From Bradyrhizobium sp. BRP22 (GTDB lineage: Bacteria > Pseudomonadota > Alphaproteobacteria > Rhizobiales > Xanthobacteraceae): a stretch of 64,000 nucleotides of DNA. The notes under the pieces were generated by a model. It ran no database searches. It saw only the letters and a list, made by a program, of their open reading frames with translations, and was not told the DNA's origin. Every line of letters starts with the position of its first letter. The first letter of the stretch is position 1. This document shows, in pieces, positions 17,406-26,282 of this stretch. A program made the position numbers and the translations under genes. The stretch is from the NCBI RefSeq assembly GCF_020194175.1, contig NZ_JADYVX010000003.1, positions 347,224 through 411,223 on the forward strand, read 5' to 3'.

Positions 17406-18661
17406 CGCATCGCCTCCCTTTTCGCCGCGTCGATCGCGCGCTGCGCCGCCTGAAACGCCATGGCTTCCTGTCGCACGTTGTAGAGCCCGTTCATGTGGAC
17501 CGGATTGACCATCTGCATCGTGGTGGTGGAGCCGCCGTCGCTCTGTTCGTAGACGCAGCCCGCGCAGCCGAGCAGCATCCCGTTCATGATCAGCATCGGC
17601 GAATAGACCGTGTAATATTCGCCGGCCTTCCAGAGGTCGTCGCTCTGGTTGCTGTCCTTGAACCAGCCCTGCACCGTGATCTGCGCCTCGATGAAGCTGC
17701 CCTCGGTGAACACGCTCTCCATCTTCACGCGGCGCTGGATGCCGTGCATCGTGTCGGCGATGTCGGCGGGCACCACCAGATAGCGGTTACGGGGCGATGA
17801 CCCCGGCAGGAATGCGATCTGCTTGTTCTGGCTGTCGCCGTAGGCGTTATCGCTGCCCTTGTCCTGGCCGATCACATAGAGCCGCCGATACACCATGTTG
17901 TCGCGCACCACCGCGTTGGCGCGCAGGATGTTCTCGCCCTCGACCAATTCGCCCGCATTCACCGCCTCATGCTCGCCAATCGCCAGCAGTCCGCCGGTCG
18001 CCACCGAGCCGATGATGATGTTGCGCATCTTGGCGTAACGCTCGATGCTCTGCATGATCGTCTCGCCGGGCTGGATCTGGATGTTCTCGAACGGCGTGTT
18101 ATCGACCGCGCCCTTGCCGTGGATCTGGATGCCGAGATGCTCCGACAAATCTTTCGCGAGCTGAGTCCAGCTCTTGCCGTCATGCCCGCCCAGCTTCTCG
18201 ATAGGCACCGACGAGTTGGTCAGATCGACGGTGTCGCCGCAGCCAACCAGCCGCACGCCGTGGTTCTTGCCGTCATAACCGACGTGGCGCTCCACGATGT
18301 AGCCAAACACCGCCGGCACGCCGCCGACGAACACCCGGACGATATCGCCGGGCTTGAACTGCGTGGCGTCGTAGTTGGTCGCGATCGGCGTGTCCTCGGT
18401 GCATTCGAACTGGAATGTCGGGAAGGGTTCGGTGACGCGCTGCTCGACCCGTACCGTGGTCCAGTTGGAGAACAGCGCGCCGCGCACTTCGAGCGTGATG
18501 ATCTCCTTGCCATCAGGCCGACGCACCGGCTTGAGCTGCTGTGCTCCCGGGCGTTCCTCCGGTGCGCTGATCGGCCGGTCGGCTTGCGGCGAGGACCCTG
18601 GCACCTGCGTTTGCGGCGGGGCTTCGACTTCGACGGGCGGCGGTTCGATCACATCGGCCAT
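17402..18661 (-). CDS. Baseplate hub, Mu gp44/gpP-like (419 aa)
   Basis: A Pro-rich N-terminal extension of about 55 residues is followed by the gp44 hub fold: EQRVTEPFPTFQFECTED, GYIVERHVGYDGKNHGVRLVG and GETIMQSIERYAKMRNI. It joins tube and spike as a trimer. The order gp44-gp45-gp46-gp47-gp48 is exactly as in Mu. Confidence 0.9.
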   Translation of the reverse strand: MADVIEPPPVEVEAPPQTQVPGSSPQADRPISAPEERPGAQQLKPVRRPDGKEIITLEVRGALFSNWTTVRVEQRVTEPFPTFQFECTEDTPIATNYDATQFKPGDIVRVFVGGVPAVFGYIVERHVGYDGKNHGVRLVGCGDTVDLTNSSVPIEKLGGHDGKSWTQLAKDLSEHLGIQIHGKGAVDNTPFENIQIQPGETIMQSIERYAKMRNIIIGSVATGGLLAIGEHEAVNAGELVEGENILRANAVVRDNMVYRRLYVIGQDKGSDNAYGDSQNKQIAFLPGSSPRNRYLVVPADIADTMHGIQRRVKMESVFTEGSFIEAQITVQGWFKDSNQSDDLWKAGEYYTVYSPMLIMNGMLLGCAGCVYEQSDGGSTTTMQMVNPVHMNGLYNVRQEAMAFQAAQRAIDAAKREAMR

Positions 18662-18662
18662 G

Positions 18663-19331
18663 TCACACCGCCAACATCTGCCCCTCGCGGGGCATGAAAG
18701 CCGGATGGACGACGTGGTTCTCGTTGATCAGCTCGCGATAGCGCGCCGGGTTGCCATAGGCCGATTGTGCCAGCCGCAACGCCGGGAAAACCGCCTGATG
18801 GTGGTAGCTGATCACGCGCGGGAGCTGCCGGCCGCGATCAGCCAGATGCTTCACGACGTCGCCGTGCAGGCGGATGATCGCCATATAGGTGCCGGCGTCG
18901 AGATCGTCGGCGGCGGCTTCCGCGGTCTGGTTGAACGCATCGTTCATGGCGGTGGCGACGGCGTCGACCTCGTCACGCGAGCGGAAGTTCGTGAACGCGA
19001 TGATGCGCGCTTCGCATGCCAGGGTCAGGCGCACGATGGCGTTGACCGTCAGCACGGCCGGCAGGCTGAACGGGGTCTCGGCGAGCGCCGCCTTGCGCAC
19101 GCGATCCATCGTCACCACGGTGGCGTAGCTGTACCGCGCCAGATCGAGGCACACCGCGAGCGCGTAGCCGAAGGTGCCCAGGTTGACCATGTTGGCGTCA
19201 GCCACCATCATGCCAACTGCGCGCCGCAACGCGGTGCCGACATCGCCGCGCGGATCGACCGCCGCCGACAGCACCACCGGGCCGATGCGCTGGACAATTC
19301 CAAGAACTTCGTCTGCTTCGTCGCCGGTCAT
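18663..19331 (-). CDS. DNA circularization protein N, C-terminal half as separate gene (222 aa)
   Basis: The C-terminal signature of Mu gpN is present: AIIRLHGDVVKHLADRGRQL, then LAQSAYGNPARYRELINEN and HPAFMP. In Mu these belong to one polypeptide of about 490 residues. Here the protein starts at its own ATG, which overlaps the stop of the N-terminal half (ATGA). Confidence 0.8.
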   Translation of the reverse strand: MTGDEADEVLGIVQRIGPVVLSAAVDPRGDVGTALRRAVGMMVADANMVNLGTFGYALAVCLDLARYSYATVVTMDRVRKAALAETPFSLPAVLTVNAIVRLTLACEARIIAFTNFRSRDEVDAVATAMNDAFNQTAEAAADDLDAGTYMAIIRLHGDVVKHLADRGRQLPRVISYHHQAVFPALRLAQSAYGNPARYRELINENHVVHPAFMPREGQMLAV

Positions 19332-19894
19332 GGCAGGTTCGGTACGCTGTTGGAGGTGTTGGCACCGGCATACGCCCGCGCGTAGGGCCGGATCTGCTGT
19401 GCGGTGTCGAGTGCAGGAGGTCCGATCACCGAACTCTCAACTGCATTCGCGGACTTCTGAATTTCGCCCGGTGTCGAGATGGTGGAGCGATTGACCGGGT
19501 CGCCGTACTCCACGAATGTCATCTCGACCGTGCAGAAGCCGCCGCGCTCCCGCGCTTCGGTGATGCTGTACTGCTGCACCATCACCTCGACATCGGCCAT
19601 CTGATACGGGAGCGGCAGCCGCAGCCAGCCGGGACCATCCTTCTCCAGCGCCTCGATCAGCGAGTCCTTGTCGCGCAGATAGTTCGGCCCGATCAGGAAG
19701 CCCTGGACGGCGAAGCCGTTGGCGCTGCGGCCCATGTCCTCGGCATAGGGCGTGTTGCGCTTCGGATATTGATGCAGGGCCACGCGTCGGCCGCCGCCGC
19801 GCGCCTCGGTCTCGACATAGAAGATCGCGTTGCGAAACTTCGCGCGCTGGAACCGATCACGCCATGGATTGTGGATGTCCCTGATCGCGACCAT
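19328..19894 (-). CDS. DNA circularization protein N, N-terminal half as separate gene (188 aa)
   Basis: Matches the Mu gpN N-terminal domain: the opening NPWRDRFQRAKFRN, then ARGGGRRVALHQYPKRNTPY and the later ERGGFCTVEMTFVEYGDP. Mu gpN is a structural tail protein despite its historical name. It shares a one-base start/stop overlap with the tape measure gene (19894) and is coupled to the C-terminal half. Confidence 0.8.
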   Translation of the reverse strand: MVAIRDIHNPWRDRFQRAKFRNAIFYVETEARGGGRRVALHQYPKRNTPYAEDMGRSANGFAVQGFLIGPNYLRDKDSLIEALEKDGPGWLRLPLPYQMADVEVMVQQYSITEARERGGFCTVEMTFVEYGDPVNRSTISTPGEIQKSANAVESSVIGPPALDTAQQIRPYARAYAGANTSNSVPNLP

Positions 19895-22332
19895 CAGTCG
19901 GCCTCAATGCTCGCGGTTTCGGGCTTGTCGGTCGGCTGCATCTGCTTGTGCTGCGTGACCGTGCTTTTCTGGAACAGGTCGCCATTGGTGCTCGCGCTCG
20001 CGCGCGCCGCCGTGCCGTTCGAGGTGATGTTGACCGCGACCGAACCATCGACCTTGGTGCCGCCGGTCGCAGCGGTGTCGACCGCCTGATCGACACGGCG
20101 ATAGGAAAACTGCCTGTCAGTCGGAAATGTCTTCGGCGAGTAGCCCATCGCCGCCGCACCGGCCGCGGTAATGTCGATGCCGCGCCCGGTGCGGGGATGA
20201 GGTCCGGTGTCGATGTGCGGCAGCACCATCGTTTTCCCGTCAGGCCCGGTCACCTCGTACAACTGCCCGGTAGGCTTGCCGTAGGATTTGGGGAGCGCGA
20301 TGCCGGGCATGGTGTTCTTGAAGCCGCCCGCTGTCGGTCGCGACGCCGGCTCGGATAGATCACCGGGCCAACCTGCTGCACCGCCGCCGAACCAAGAGCC
20401 CTTGACGACCTTGCGATCGGCTGCGCTGCCGCCGGCTGCGCTCGGTCCGGCGTTCTTCGATGCGGCCACCGGATTTTTCTCGCCGCTCGGGCCGGTCCAT
20501 TCGATGTGGGGCGCGTCGGTGTCCGGCAATGGCTGGCGCATGTTGCCCGCCGCCAGTGCTGCCTGGAATTTTTCAGGGTTGTCCTTGATCCATTGCTTCA
20601 TCTGCGGCGACAGCGTCGCCTTGTTGTCGATGTCCCACGCCGCGCCATAGGCGTGCGAGGACCAGCCCTTGCCGCCGAGCCACGCCCGCTTCATGCGCTT
20701 GGAGTAGCCGCCGAAACTCTGGATCGGTGCGCCAGCCTCTTTCATCGCGGACGCGAACTTCCCGAAGTCTTGCGCTGCCTCCGGGTGCGCCGGCACCTTG
20801 CCGTAGGGCGTGTCTACCGTCGCCAGCTGGCTGGCTTCGAGCGGTTGATCACCGCGTCGCTGGAAGTAGTTCACAGGTCGCTGCCCGACCGGCCGGTCGC
20901 TGCTGGGGCCCTGCGGTGCGGTTGGCAGTGCGGCACCGGGAGGCGGCAGCGCCGCTTGTTTGCCGCCGGCAGCGCCGCCCGAACCGGGTGTCAAGTTCTG
21001 CTTGGGCCCGCCCGGCTGACCTGCGACGCCGTCACCGACAATGCCGCCACCGGCTGGTGCTGGCGCGCCGCCCGCGGTGCCGCCGCCCGTGCCGGGCGTG
21101 AGGTTGGTGTAACCGCCGCCGCCCCAGCCGCCAGCGCGACCACCAACGCCGTCGCCTGTTGCTGCACCTGCGCTGCCCCCGAACGCTGCTGGCGTGAAGC
21201 CGCCGCCGCCTGCTGCCTGTCCCGTCGTGACATAGCTTTGAAACTCGACTAGCGCCGCGAACACGCCTTCCTTGACCATCCGCGAAGCGTCGGACAGGCC
21301 ACCGCCCTGGCCGAATGAGACCGGCGACATTCCCATCGCCAGACTTTCCGCTGGCGTGCGCGGCATGCGCTGCTGTGATGGCGGCAGGTACGACTGCGAT
21401 GACGGTTGCCCGCCTTGGCCGGTCGCCCACTTCCAAGCATTCTGAATGACCTTGGTCCAGTTGTTCCAAGTCTCGATGTAGCCCTGGATTTCCTTCTCAA
21501 GGTTGGCCAGATCGCGCCCGAACTTCTCAAGCTCCTGCGACAGGAACGGAAACAGCTTGATGCCGGCGCGCTCGCCGAGCTGCACCATCGTGTCCTTCAA
21601 GTCGATCCATGCGTCGTTGAATTTGATGGTCTGCTGGATCTCGGCGGCGGTGGGCACGCGGACCTTGGCCTGAGCCTTGACGAATTCATCCAGCGACAGT
21701 CGTGCCTTATCGGCCCCGAGTCCGATGTCATCGAACCATTTGCGCGCCTTGAAGCCGGTGGGATCGGACTTCATCAGCACGTCTTTGAAGTCGAACGCGA
21801 TCTTGAGTTTTTCGGCCTGCGTGGTCGCCGCCATCATCCGCTGCACGACGGGGCCGGCACCCATCTGGTACAGCTCGCTGCGCACGCCGCCGATGTTGTA
21901 CCGCAAGCCGTCGGTGGTTTTCTTGAAGCTCTCCAGTCCTTGCACCATGCTTTCGCTGGAAATGCCGGCCTTCTCGGCCGCGAGCGACCACGCGCGAATG
22001 TCGCGCTCGCTCATGCCGAGTTCTTTGCTGGCGTAGCGCAGCTCGACCAGTCGGCCGGAAATATTGGTCAGCGAGCGCATCAGCCCGCCGAGTGCGAGCC
22101 CGGCACTCGCCGCGCCGAACCCGATGCCGCCAAGCGCAGGGAAGGCACCCTTTAATTCATTGCCAACTTTCTGGACTGATTGACTGAGCCGGGTGAACTC
22201 GGTGGTGAGTGTCCTGATGCCGGGCGCAGCCTTCTGCGGCACCAGCCCCAACTCGCGCCCGATCGTGCGGATCTGCGCCAGCGCCTGATCGCTGACGATG
22301 GTAGCCCGCATCCGTAGGACGTCATCAACCAT
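19894..22332 (-). CDS. Tail tape measure protein with M15-type peptidase and barrel domains (812 aa)
   Basis: Residues 1-310 are long amphipathic helices typical of tape measure proteins. Residues 360-490 are Gly/Ala/Pro-rich linkers. Around residue 557 the motif SSHAYGAAWDID is followed near 609 by HIEW. This gives the His-x6-Asp...His zinc set of M15/VanY-type D-Ala endopeptidases. A second domain (about 645-745) carries IDTGPHPRTGRGIDIT, resembling a double-psi-barrel region near GTDxGP-type motifs. The two domains probably cut or bind peptidoglycan during DNA entry. Confidence 0.82.
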   Translation of the reverse strand: MVDDVLRMRATIVSDQALAQIRTIGRELGLVPQKAAPGIRTLTTEFTRLSQSVQKVGNELKGAFPALGGIGFGAASAGLALGGLMRSLTNISGRLVELRYASKELGMSERDIRAWSLAAEKAGISSESMVQGLESFKKTTDGLRYNIGGVRSELYQMGAGPVVQRMMAATTQAEKLKIAFDFKDVLMKSDPTGFKARKWFDDIGLGADKARLSLDEFVKAQAKVRVPTAAEIQQTIKFNDAWIDLKDTMVQLGERAGIKLFPFLSQELEKFGRDLANLEKEIQGYIETWNNWTKVIQNAWKWATGQGGQPSSQSYLPPSQQRMPRTPAESLAMGMSPVSFGQGGGLSDASRMVKEGVFAALVEFQSYVTTGQAAGGGGFTPAAFGGSAGAATGDGVGGRAGGWGGGGYTNLTPGTGGGTAGGAPAPAGGGIVGDGVAGQPGGPKQNLTPGSGGAAGGKQAALPPPGAALPTAPQGPSSDRPVGQRPVNYFQRRGDQPLEASQLATVDTPYGKVPAHPEAAQDFGKFASAMKEAGAPIQSFGGYSKRMKRAWLGGKGWSSHAYGAAWDIDNKATLSPQMKQWIKDNPEKFQAALAAGNMRQPLPDTDAPHIEWTGPSGEKNPVAASKNAGPSAAGGSAADRKVVKGSWFGGGAAGWPGDLSEPASRPTAGGFKNTMPGIALPKSYGKPTGQLYEVTGPDGKTMVLPHIDTGPHPRTGRGIDITAAGAAAMGYSPKTFPTDRQFSYRRVDQAVDTAATGGTKVDGSVAVNITSNGTAARASASTNGDLFQKSTVTQHKQMQPTDKPETASIEAD

Positions 22333-22341
22333 GCTACCGTC

Positions 22342-22515
22342 TCATCGTTGAGGCCGCGTCTTCTCCGCGGTCTCCAGCAACTTGTCGGTCCACTCGATGT
22401 GCTGATGGACTTCGTCCAGCGGCAGCGCCAAGAACTCAGCCGGATTGCGCGAGTAGAATTTGGCGAGGCGATAGCAATTCAGTATTGCATCGCCTGCGCG
22501 CCCGGCGGGAAAAAA
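22342..22515 (-). CDS. GpE-type C-terminal extension of tail chaperone, reached by -1 frameshift
   Basis: From the slippery site the -1 frame is open to 22342. It reads NCYRLAKFYSRNPAEFLALP and then a short helix around DEVHQHIEW. The pattern (YxxA, F, P.E.L.LPL.EV) is typical of GpE-like chaperone extensions found just before tape measure genes. The frame has no ATG or other good start of its own, so it is most likely made only as a fusion to the gene at 22479-22877. Confidence 0.75.
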   Translation of the reverse strand, partial: FFPAGRAGDAILNCYRLAKFYSRNPAEFLALPLDEVHQHIEWTDKLLETAEKTRPQR

Positions 22516-22877
22516 CCCATCAGCGCATGGGCACAGGTGGACCAGTCCTCCGCGTCTAGAGCCTTGATCGTGGATGGCGGCACCTGCGCCAGCGTTGACA
22601 TCATCATTCCCATCACCGCCGGATTGGGCCGCACCTGCCCGGTGCTCCAGTCGATGTTGATGGGATAGCCTTCGCCCATGCTCATGATGTCGCCGCCGGT
22701 CGGCCGACGAAATCTCAACTGCTTGATCATCTCGCCGTTCGCCATCACCGCCGTGGTGAGGTCGATCACCACTTCCTTCACGCGCTCTGCTTTCGCAGGC
22801 GCAGACGCCGCCGCTGCCGCCGCAGCTTCAGCCGCCTGTCCGTTGGCCTCTTTGGCCCTGAGTGCCGCCTCGGGCAT
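22479..22877 (-). CDS. Tail assembly chaperone, Mu gp41-type (132 aa)
   Basis: Start at 22877 (MPEAALRAKEANG), 12 bp after the tube gene. An Ala-rich N terminus precedes VIDLTTAVMANGEMIKQLRF, the signature of gp41-like tail assembly proteins, and then RRPTGGDIMSMG. It ends just after a TTTTTTC heptamer that allows a longer frameshifted form. Confidence 0.85.
   Translation of the reverse strand: MPEAALRAKEANGQAAEAAAAAAASAPAKAERVKEVVIDLTTAVMANGEMIKQLRFRRPTGGDIMSMGEGYPINIDWSTGQVRPNPAVMGMMMSTLAQVPPSTIKALDAEDWSTCAHALMGFFPPGAQAMQY
22509..22515 (-). promoter_or_regulatory. Slippery heptamer TTTTTTC for programmed -1 frameshifting
   Basis: Read in the zero frame as T TTT TTC, which is the X-XXY-YYZ form. 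Shifting one base back puts the ribosome into the open -1 frame of the GpE-like extension. The GC-rich stretch just after it could slow the ribosome. Confidence 0.75.
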
Positions 22878-22888
22878 CGTGCGCGCTC

Positions 22889-23254
22889 CTACTGGACTTC
22901 GTCGCACTGCACCCCTTCGAACCGGATGCGGAATTGGCCGTCGTGGGTGTTGATTTCGAGCGGTCCCTTGGTCCACGCATTACGCAGCACATAGACCGAG
23001 CCATTGATCAGCTCGGCCGTGACCGTGGCGTCGATGATGCCCTCCAGCGTCTCCAGCGAGATTTCAGGCAGCGTCGACACGTCGCCCTCGATGTAGGGGA
23101 CGCGCGGCAATTCCTGATAACCGTGGACGTAGTCCTGGCCAGCGATGCCGGTGCGCTCGACCGGCGAGGACGATACGGTGAGGTTGCCCTTAAGCGGGAT
23201 CATCCCGCCGTCGACTTTCAGAAACGCAGTACCTGCAATCGGTCCTTGCGGCAT
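22889..23254 (-). CDS. Tail tube protein, Mu gpM-like (121 aa)
   Basis: Small beta-rich tube subunit: GTAFLKVDGGMIPLKGNLTV, then ERTGIAGQDYVHGYQELPRV, both typical of Mu-type tubes. In Mu the tube gene directly follows the sheath gene. Here 3.7 kb of glycan-type genes stand between them. Confidence 0.88.
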   Translation of the reverse strand: MPQGPIAGTAFLKVDGGMIPLKGNLTVSSSPVERTGIAGQDYVHGYQELPRVPYIEGDVSTLPEISLETLEGIIDATVTAELINGSVYVLRNAWTKGPLEINTHDGQFRIRFEGVQCDEVQ

Positions 23255-23299
23255 GGTGGCCTCTTTCGAAGCCCGCCTCCCATGTAGTTCCGCCTCACT

Positions 23300-23941
23300 T
23301 CACTTCGGAATAAACAGCGTGTTGCGACCGTCGAGGATCGCGGCGATTTCATAGGACGGCAGCAGTCGCATTGCCTCATTGCGCATGTTGTCGTCCAACG
23401 TCTCGATCAGCAGCGACGGTCGATCGCGCTCGATTGTTTGCATCGCGCCGCGCAGCACGCAAGGCTCATGGCGCTCGACATCGATTTTGATCGCACACAA
23501 ATTATTTAATGCGAGCGCATCAATCGTAACGCGCCGAACGACGATGCTGTCGCGATGCTGGGCGTTGCCGTTTTCCAGCGAGGCACCGGTTGTGAGCGGC
23601 ACGTTCGGATTGAAATGCAAGGTGCCGACGCCGTTGTCATCGGACGCGGCGACATCGAGCAGCATGACCGCGACCTTGTTGGCGGCAGCGTTGCATTCGA
23701 GCCGCCAGCGATTGGCGGGCATCGGCTCCAACGCGATTGCCGTCGCGCCGCGCTTGGCCGCAATGATGGAGAACAGACCGGTGTATGCGCCGACGTCGAG
23801 CGCGACCTTGCCCGGCTGCACCATCCTGGCCCATGCGGTCAGGGTCTCCGTCTCGTAGCCGCGACCGTAGGCCATGTGGAAGACCATCCGATCGTCGGTG
23901 TCGATGATCACTATCTCGGTCCCGTCGACCTCGACGATCAT
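23300..23941 (-). CDS. FkbM-family methyltransferase (213 aa)
   Basis: Start at 23941, overlapping the previous stop (ATGA). The SAM-binding motif LDVGAYTGLFSIIAA with a following acidic residue (ALEPM), then IKIDVERHEPCVLRGA, are hallmarks of FkbM methyltransferases. These often O-methylate sugars. Last gene of the five-gene glycan cassette. The substrate is probably the product of the preceding transferases. Confidence 0.85.
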   Translation of the reverse strand: MIVEVDGTEIVIIDTDDRMVFHMAYGRGYETETLTAWARMVQPGKVALDVGAYTGLFSIIAAKRGATAIALEPMPANRWRLECNAAANKVAVMLLDVAASDDNGVGTLHFNPNVPLTTGASLENGNAQHRDSIVVRRVTIDALALNNLCAIKIDVERHEPCVLRGAMQTIERDRPSLLIETLDDNMRNEAMRLLPSYEIAAILDGRNTLFIPK

Positions 23942-24594
23942 GCCCACGCCTCCTTGACCCATGGGATCGGACAATTATCCGGCTTGTTGTTGCCGCCGAA
24001 GTTGATCACGGCGGCCTGCTTCGGCGGGTGCATGGTGAGGTTACGGTAGTTGCAGAAGAAGTGCGGCGGCAGCAGCCGCTGCAGGAAGGGCGCGGACGGA
24101 TACAGCTCCTCGATGCACGCCTGATCGCCGTGGCGGGCGTGGGTCATCATCAAGAGATCCCGCCGCTTGTCGAAGCCGTTCCAGATGAAGTTGCCCATGC
24201 CGCCGCCGATCACCATGACGCTTGAATTGTACTTGCAGGGATAGGCGGGGTTGGTGATCAGGCGGGTGAAGTTCTCGCAGATCGCGAACTCGCCGGCCAC
24301 CTCAGTGAGCGGTGAGAGGTCGCCGATGATGACGGTGTCAAGGTCGAGATAGATGACCTTGGTCCGGTCGCGCCACGCTGGCTCGAACAGCGCCATCTTG
24401 CCCCACCAGCCCGGCAGCTGCAGGACGGCGATGTCCACAAAGGCGACACCCGAGCAGCGTTCGGGCTGATCGGTCAGGCAGACCATGGTGTAGGGCCGGG
24501 GCAGATGGCGCGCGACCATGTTGCGGAGTCTGGTGACGTACTCCATGCCATAGCGGGTGCCGGTGCGGACGCAGGCGATGATCAGGTCTGTCAT
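23938..24594 (-). CDS. Glycosyltransferase, GT8-like with DxD (218 aa)
   Basis: Start at 24594 on an ATGA overlap. VIYLDLDTVI supplies the DxD metal/nucleotide-sugar motif at about residue 95, in the usual GT8 context of an upstream W.GKM.LF segment. HGDQACI and NFGGNNKP late in the protein fit the catalytic pocket of this fold. Cytoplasmic. The donor sugar is unknown. Confidence 0.75.
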   Translation of the reverse strand: MTDLIIACVRTGTRYGMEYVTRLRNMVARHLPRPYTMVCLTDQPERCSGVAFVDIAVLQLPGWWGKMALFEPAWRDRTKVIYLDLDTVIIGDLSPLTEVAGEFAICENFTRLITNPAYPCKYNSSVMVIGGGMGNFIWNGFDKRRDLLMMTHARHGDQACIEELYPSAPFLQRLLPPHFFCNYRNLTMHPPKQAAVINFGGNNKPDNCPIPWVKEAWA

Positions 24595-25559
24595 CGGTAG
24601 TCCCCTAACCAACGAAGCATGCGGTCCGCGACCTTGTCCCACGTTTGCTCACGCGCAAATGTAGCGGAGGCGACCGGATCGATACTTTCGAGGATCAAGG
24701 ACCATGGCGCGCGGCAGCCCTCGTACTGCACATGCCGAATGGTATCGAGCCGGTCCTGATAAATCAGGCCCTTCGGTGCTACGACCTGCGCGCCGCAATA
24801 GGCCAATTCCAGACAGGTCAAGCCGACGCTTTCCTTGTGGGTGACCATGTACACGTTGGTCTTGCGATAGCGTGGCGCGATCTCCTCGAACGGGATGTGT
24901 TTGCGATCGAACGGCGCGAATGACGGCGGGCTGTTGAGATCAACATTTTCGACGCCACCATTGACCAGCCGATGCACCCGGATGCTCTGCCAGCGTTCGC
25001 GCCATTTGCCGGTGTGGGCAAAATCCAGCACGTCGCGCGTCACCTCCACGGTGTGATCCGGCGTGCCGCCCTTGTAGTAGGGATGATCGATCAGGATGCG
25101 CAGCGTGCGCTCCGACTGCTCCGGGTACAATAGCTCCGGGTCCGCGGCCCAGCCGATGTAATGATTGCTCTTGGCGTAGCGACCCCATTCTTTGGTCCGG
25201 GTGCTGTCGTCGCGGAAGGTGAAGGTGCAGTCGACGCCGACCATGTGGTCGGCCAGATACTCATGCACGAGGCCGTCATGCAGCTGCGTCACCGCGCCCT
25301 GTACCTTGAGGGACAGGGCCGTCGCGCAGCCCGGCGGCTGATGGGTGAAGTAGCGCAGGCCCAGCGCCAGCACGTGGTCGCAGCCTCTGCCATCGACCTC
25401 GGCAAAGTAGCGCAACGGGTCCGGGTGCTTGGCCTCGATGAAGTGCAGCTCGACGCCGCGCTTCCGCAACTCGCGCGCCAGATAGAACGCCTGCACCCCG
25501 GTGAAATTCTTCACCTTGCGACGGTCTCTGATGTCCGGACCCACCACCAGCAATTTCAT
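24591..25559 (-). CDS. Glycosyltransferase, GT4/GT-B-like (322 aa)
   Basis: Start at 25559 (MKLLVVGPDIRDRRKVKNF), overlapping the previous stop. The opening is a GT-B N-terminal Rossmann half. Near residue 245 the phrase THKESVGLTCLELAYCGAQVV matches the E-x7-E nucleotide-sugar motif of GT4 enzymes. The reading frame is intact. Third member of the cassette between tail sheath and tube. Confidence 0.75.
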   Translation of the reverse strand: MKLLVVGPDIRDRRKVKNFTGVQAFYLARELRKRGVELHFIEAKHPDPLRYFAEVDGRGCDHVLALGLRYFTHQPPGCATALSLKVQGAVTQLHDGLVHEYLADHMVGVDCTFTFRDDSTRTKEWGRYAKSNHYIGWAADPELLYPEQSERTLRILIDHPYYKGGTPDHTVEVTRDVLDFAHTGKWRERWQSIRVHRLVNGGVENVDLNSPPSFAPFDRKHIPFEEIAPRYRKTNVYMVTHKESVGLTCLELAYCGAQVVAPKGLIYQDRLDTIRHVQYEGCRAPWSLILESIDPVASATFAREQTWDKVADRMLRWLGDYR

Positions 25560-26281
25560 TGCGCCCAAAACTCCAGCTCGGCCCGCCATTCATCCGCGAA
25601 CTCGCAATGCTCGAAGCCGGCCATGTTTGGCGTGCCATTGGTGAAGTGAACCAGCTTGGCCCACGGATCGGGTGGCCGGTCGCCGACCAGATGGTTCCAG
25701 CACGGTGCCAGCTCGCCGATGTCGGCATCGTCGAGCCATGAGAACTGATGCAGCCACAGGCCGCGCATGCTGTTGACGAGGGCAGGGGTGAGATGCCTGG
25801 TGCCCGGGTGATCGCAATTCCACAGCACCACGCTCGACCAGTTTTTTCTGGCGTAGGCGGTCTGCACCTGGCCGTCCATCTTGATGTCGCCGGCCGGCGC
25901 ATAGTCGTGCTTGACCACCATGCACGCCTTCTTCGGATCGGCGGCGGCGAACAGCGCCGCCAGATTGACGCGCGCCATGACGTCGGCATCGACGAACAGC
26001 GCCCAGCCATGCCGCGCGATCGAGGGGACGAGAAAGCGGCTGATGGCGAACTCAGTGGACATCGGGGCCCCTGAGATCACGTCCCACAGCCGCCCGTCAC
26101 GCCGCTCGGTGGGGCGGTCGTACAGTTTCGCCTGCCTCAGTGCGGCAAGGCTCAGCCCCCGGATGGGGATTGGCATGGTGAGCCGCCGTCTGATCGACTG
26201 GCGCGCGACGGCAAAGCCCTGCGTCTCCGCTGGCCGCGGATCGAAGCCAACCCAGATCGAGAGGGTGCCGCCGCCGAGCAT
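25556..26281 (-). CDS. Glycosyltransferase, GT-A-like (241 aa)
   Basis: Start at 26281 (MLGGGTLSIWVGFDPRPAE), one base after the preceding stop. The DxD-type motif is FVDADV near residue 100. WVGFDPRP at the start and VHFTNGTP near the end resemble phage and bacterial GT-A enzymes that act on surface glycans. The end overlaps the next gene (ATGA). Confidence 0.7.
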   Translation of the reverse strand: MLGGGTLSIWVGFDPRPAETQGFAVARQSIRRRLTMPIPIRGLSLAALRQAKLYDRPTERRDGRLWDVISGAPMSTEFAISRFLVPSIARHGWALFVDADVMARVNLAALFAAADPKKACMVVKHDYAPAGDIKMDGQVQTAYARKNWSSVVLWNCDHPGTRHLTPALVNSMRGLWLHQFSWLDDADIGELAPCWNHLVGDRPPDPWAKLVHFTNGTPNMAGFEHCEFADEWRAELEFWAQ

Positions 26282-26282
26282 G

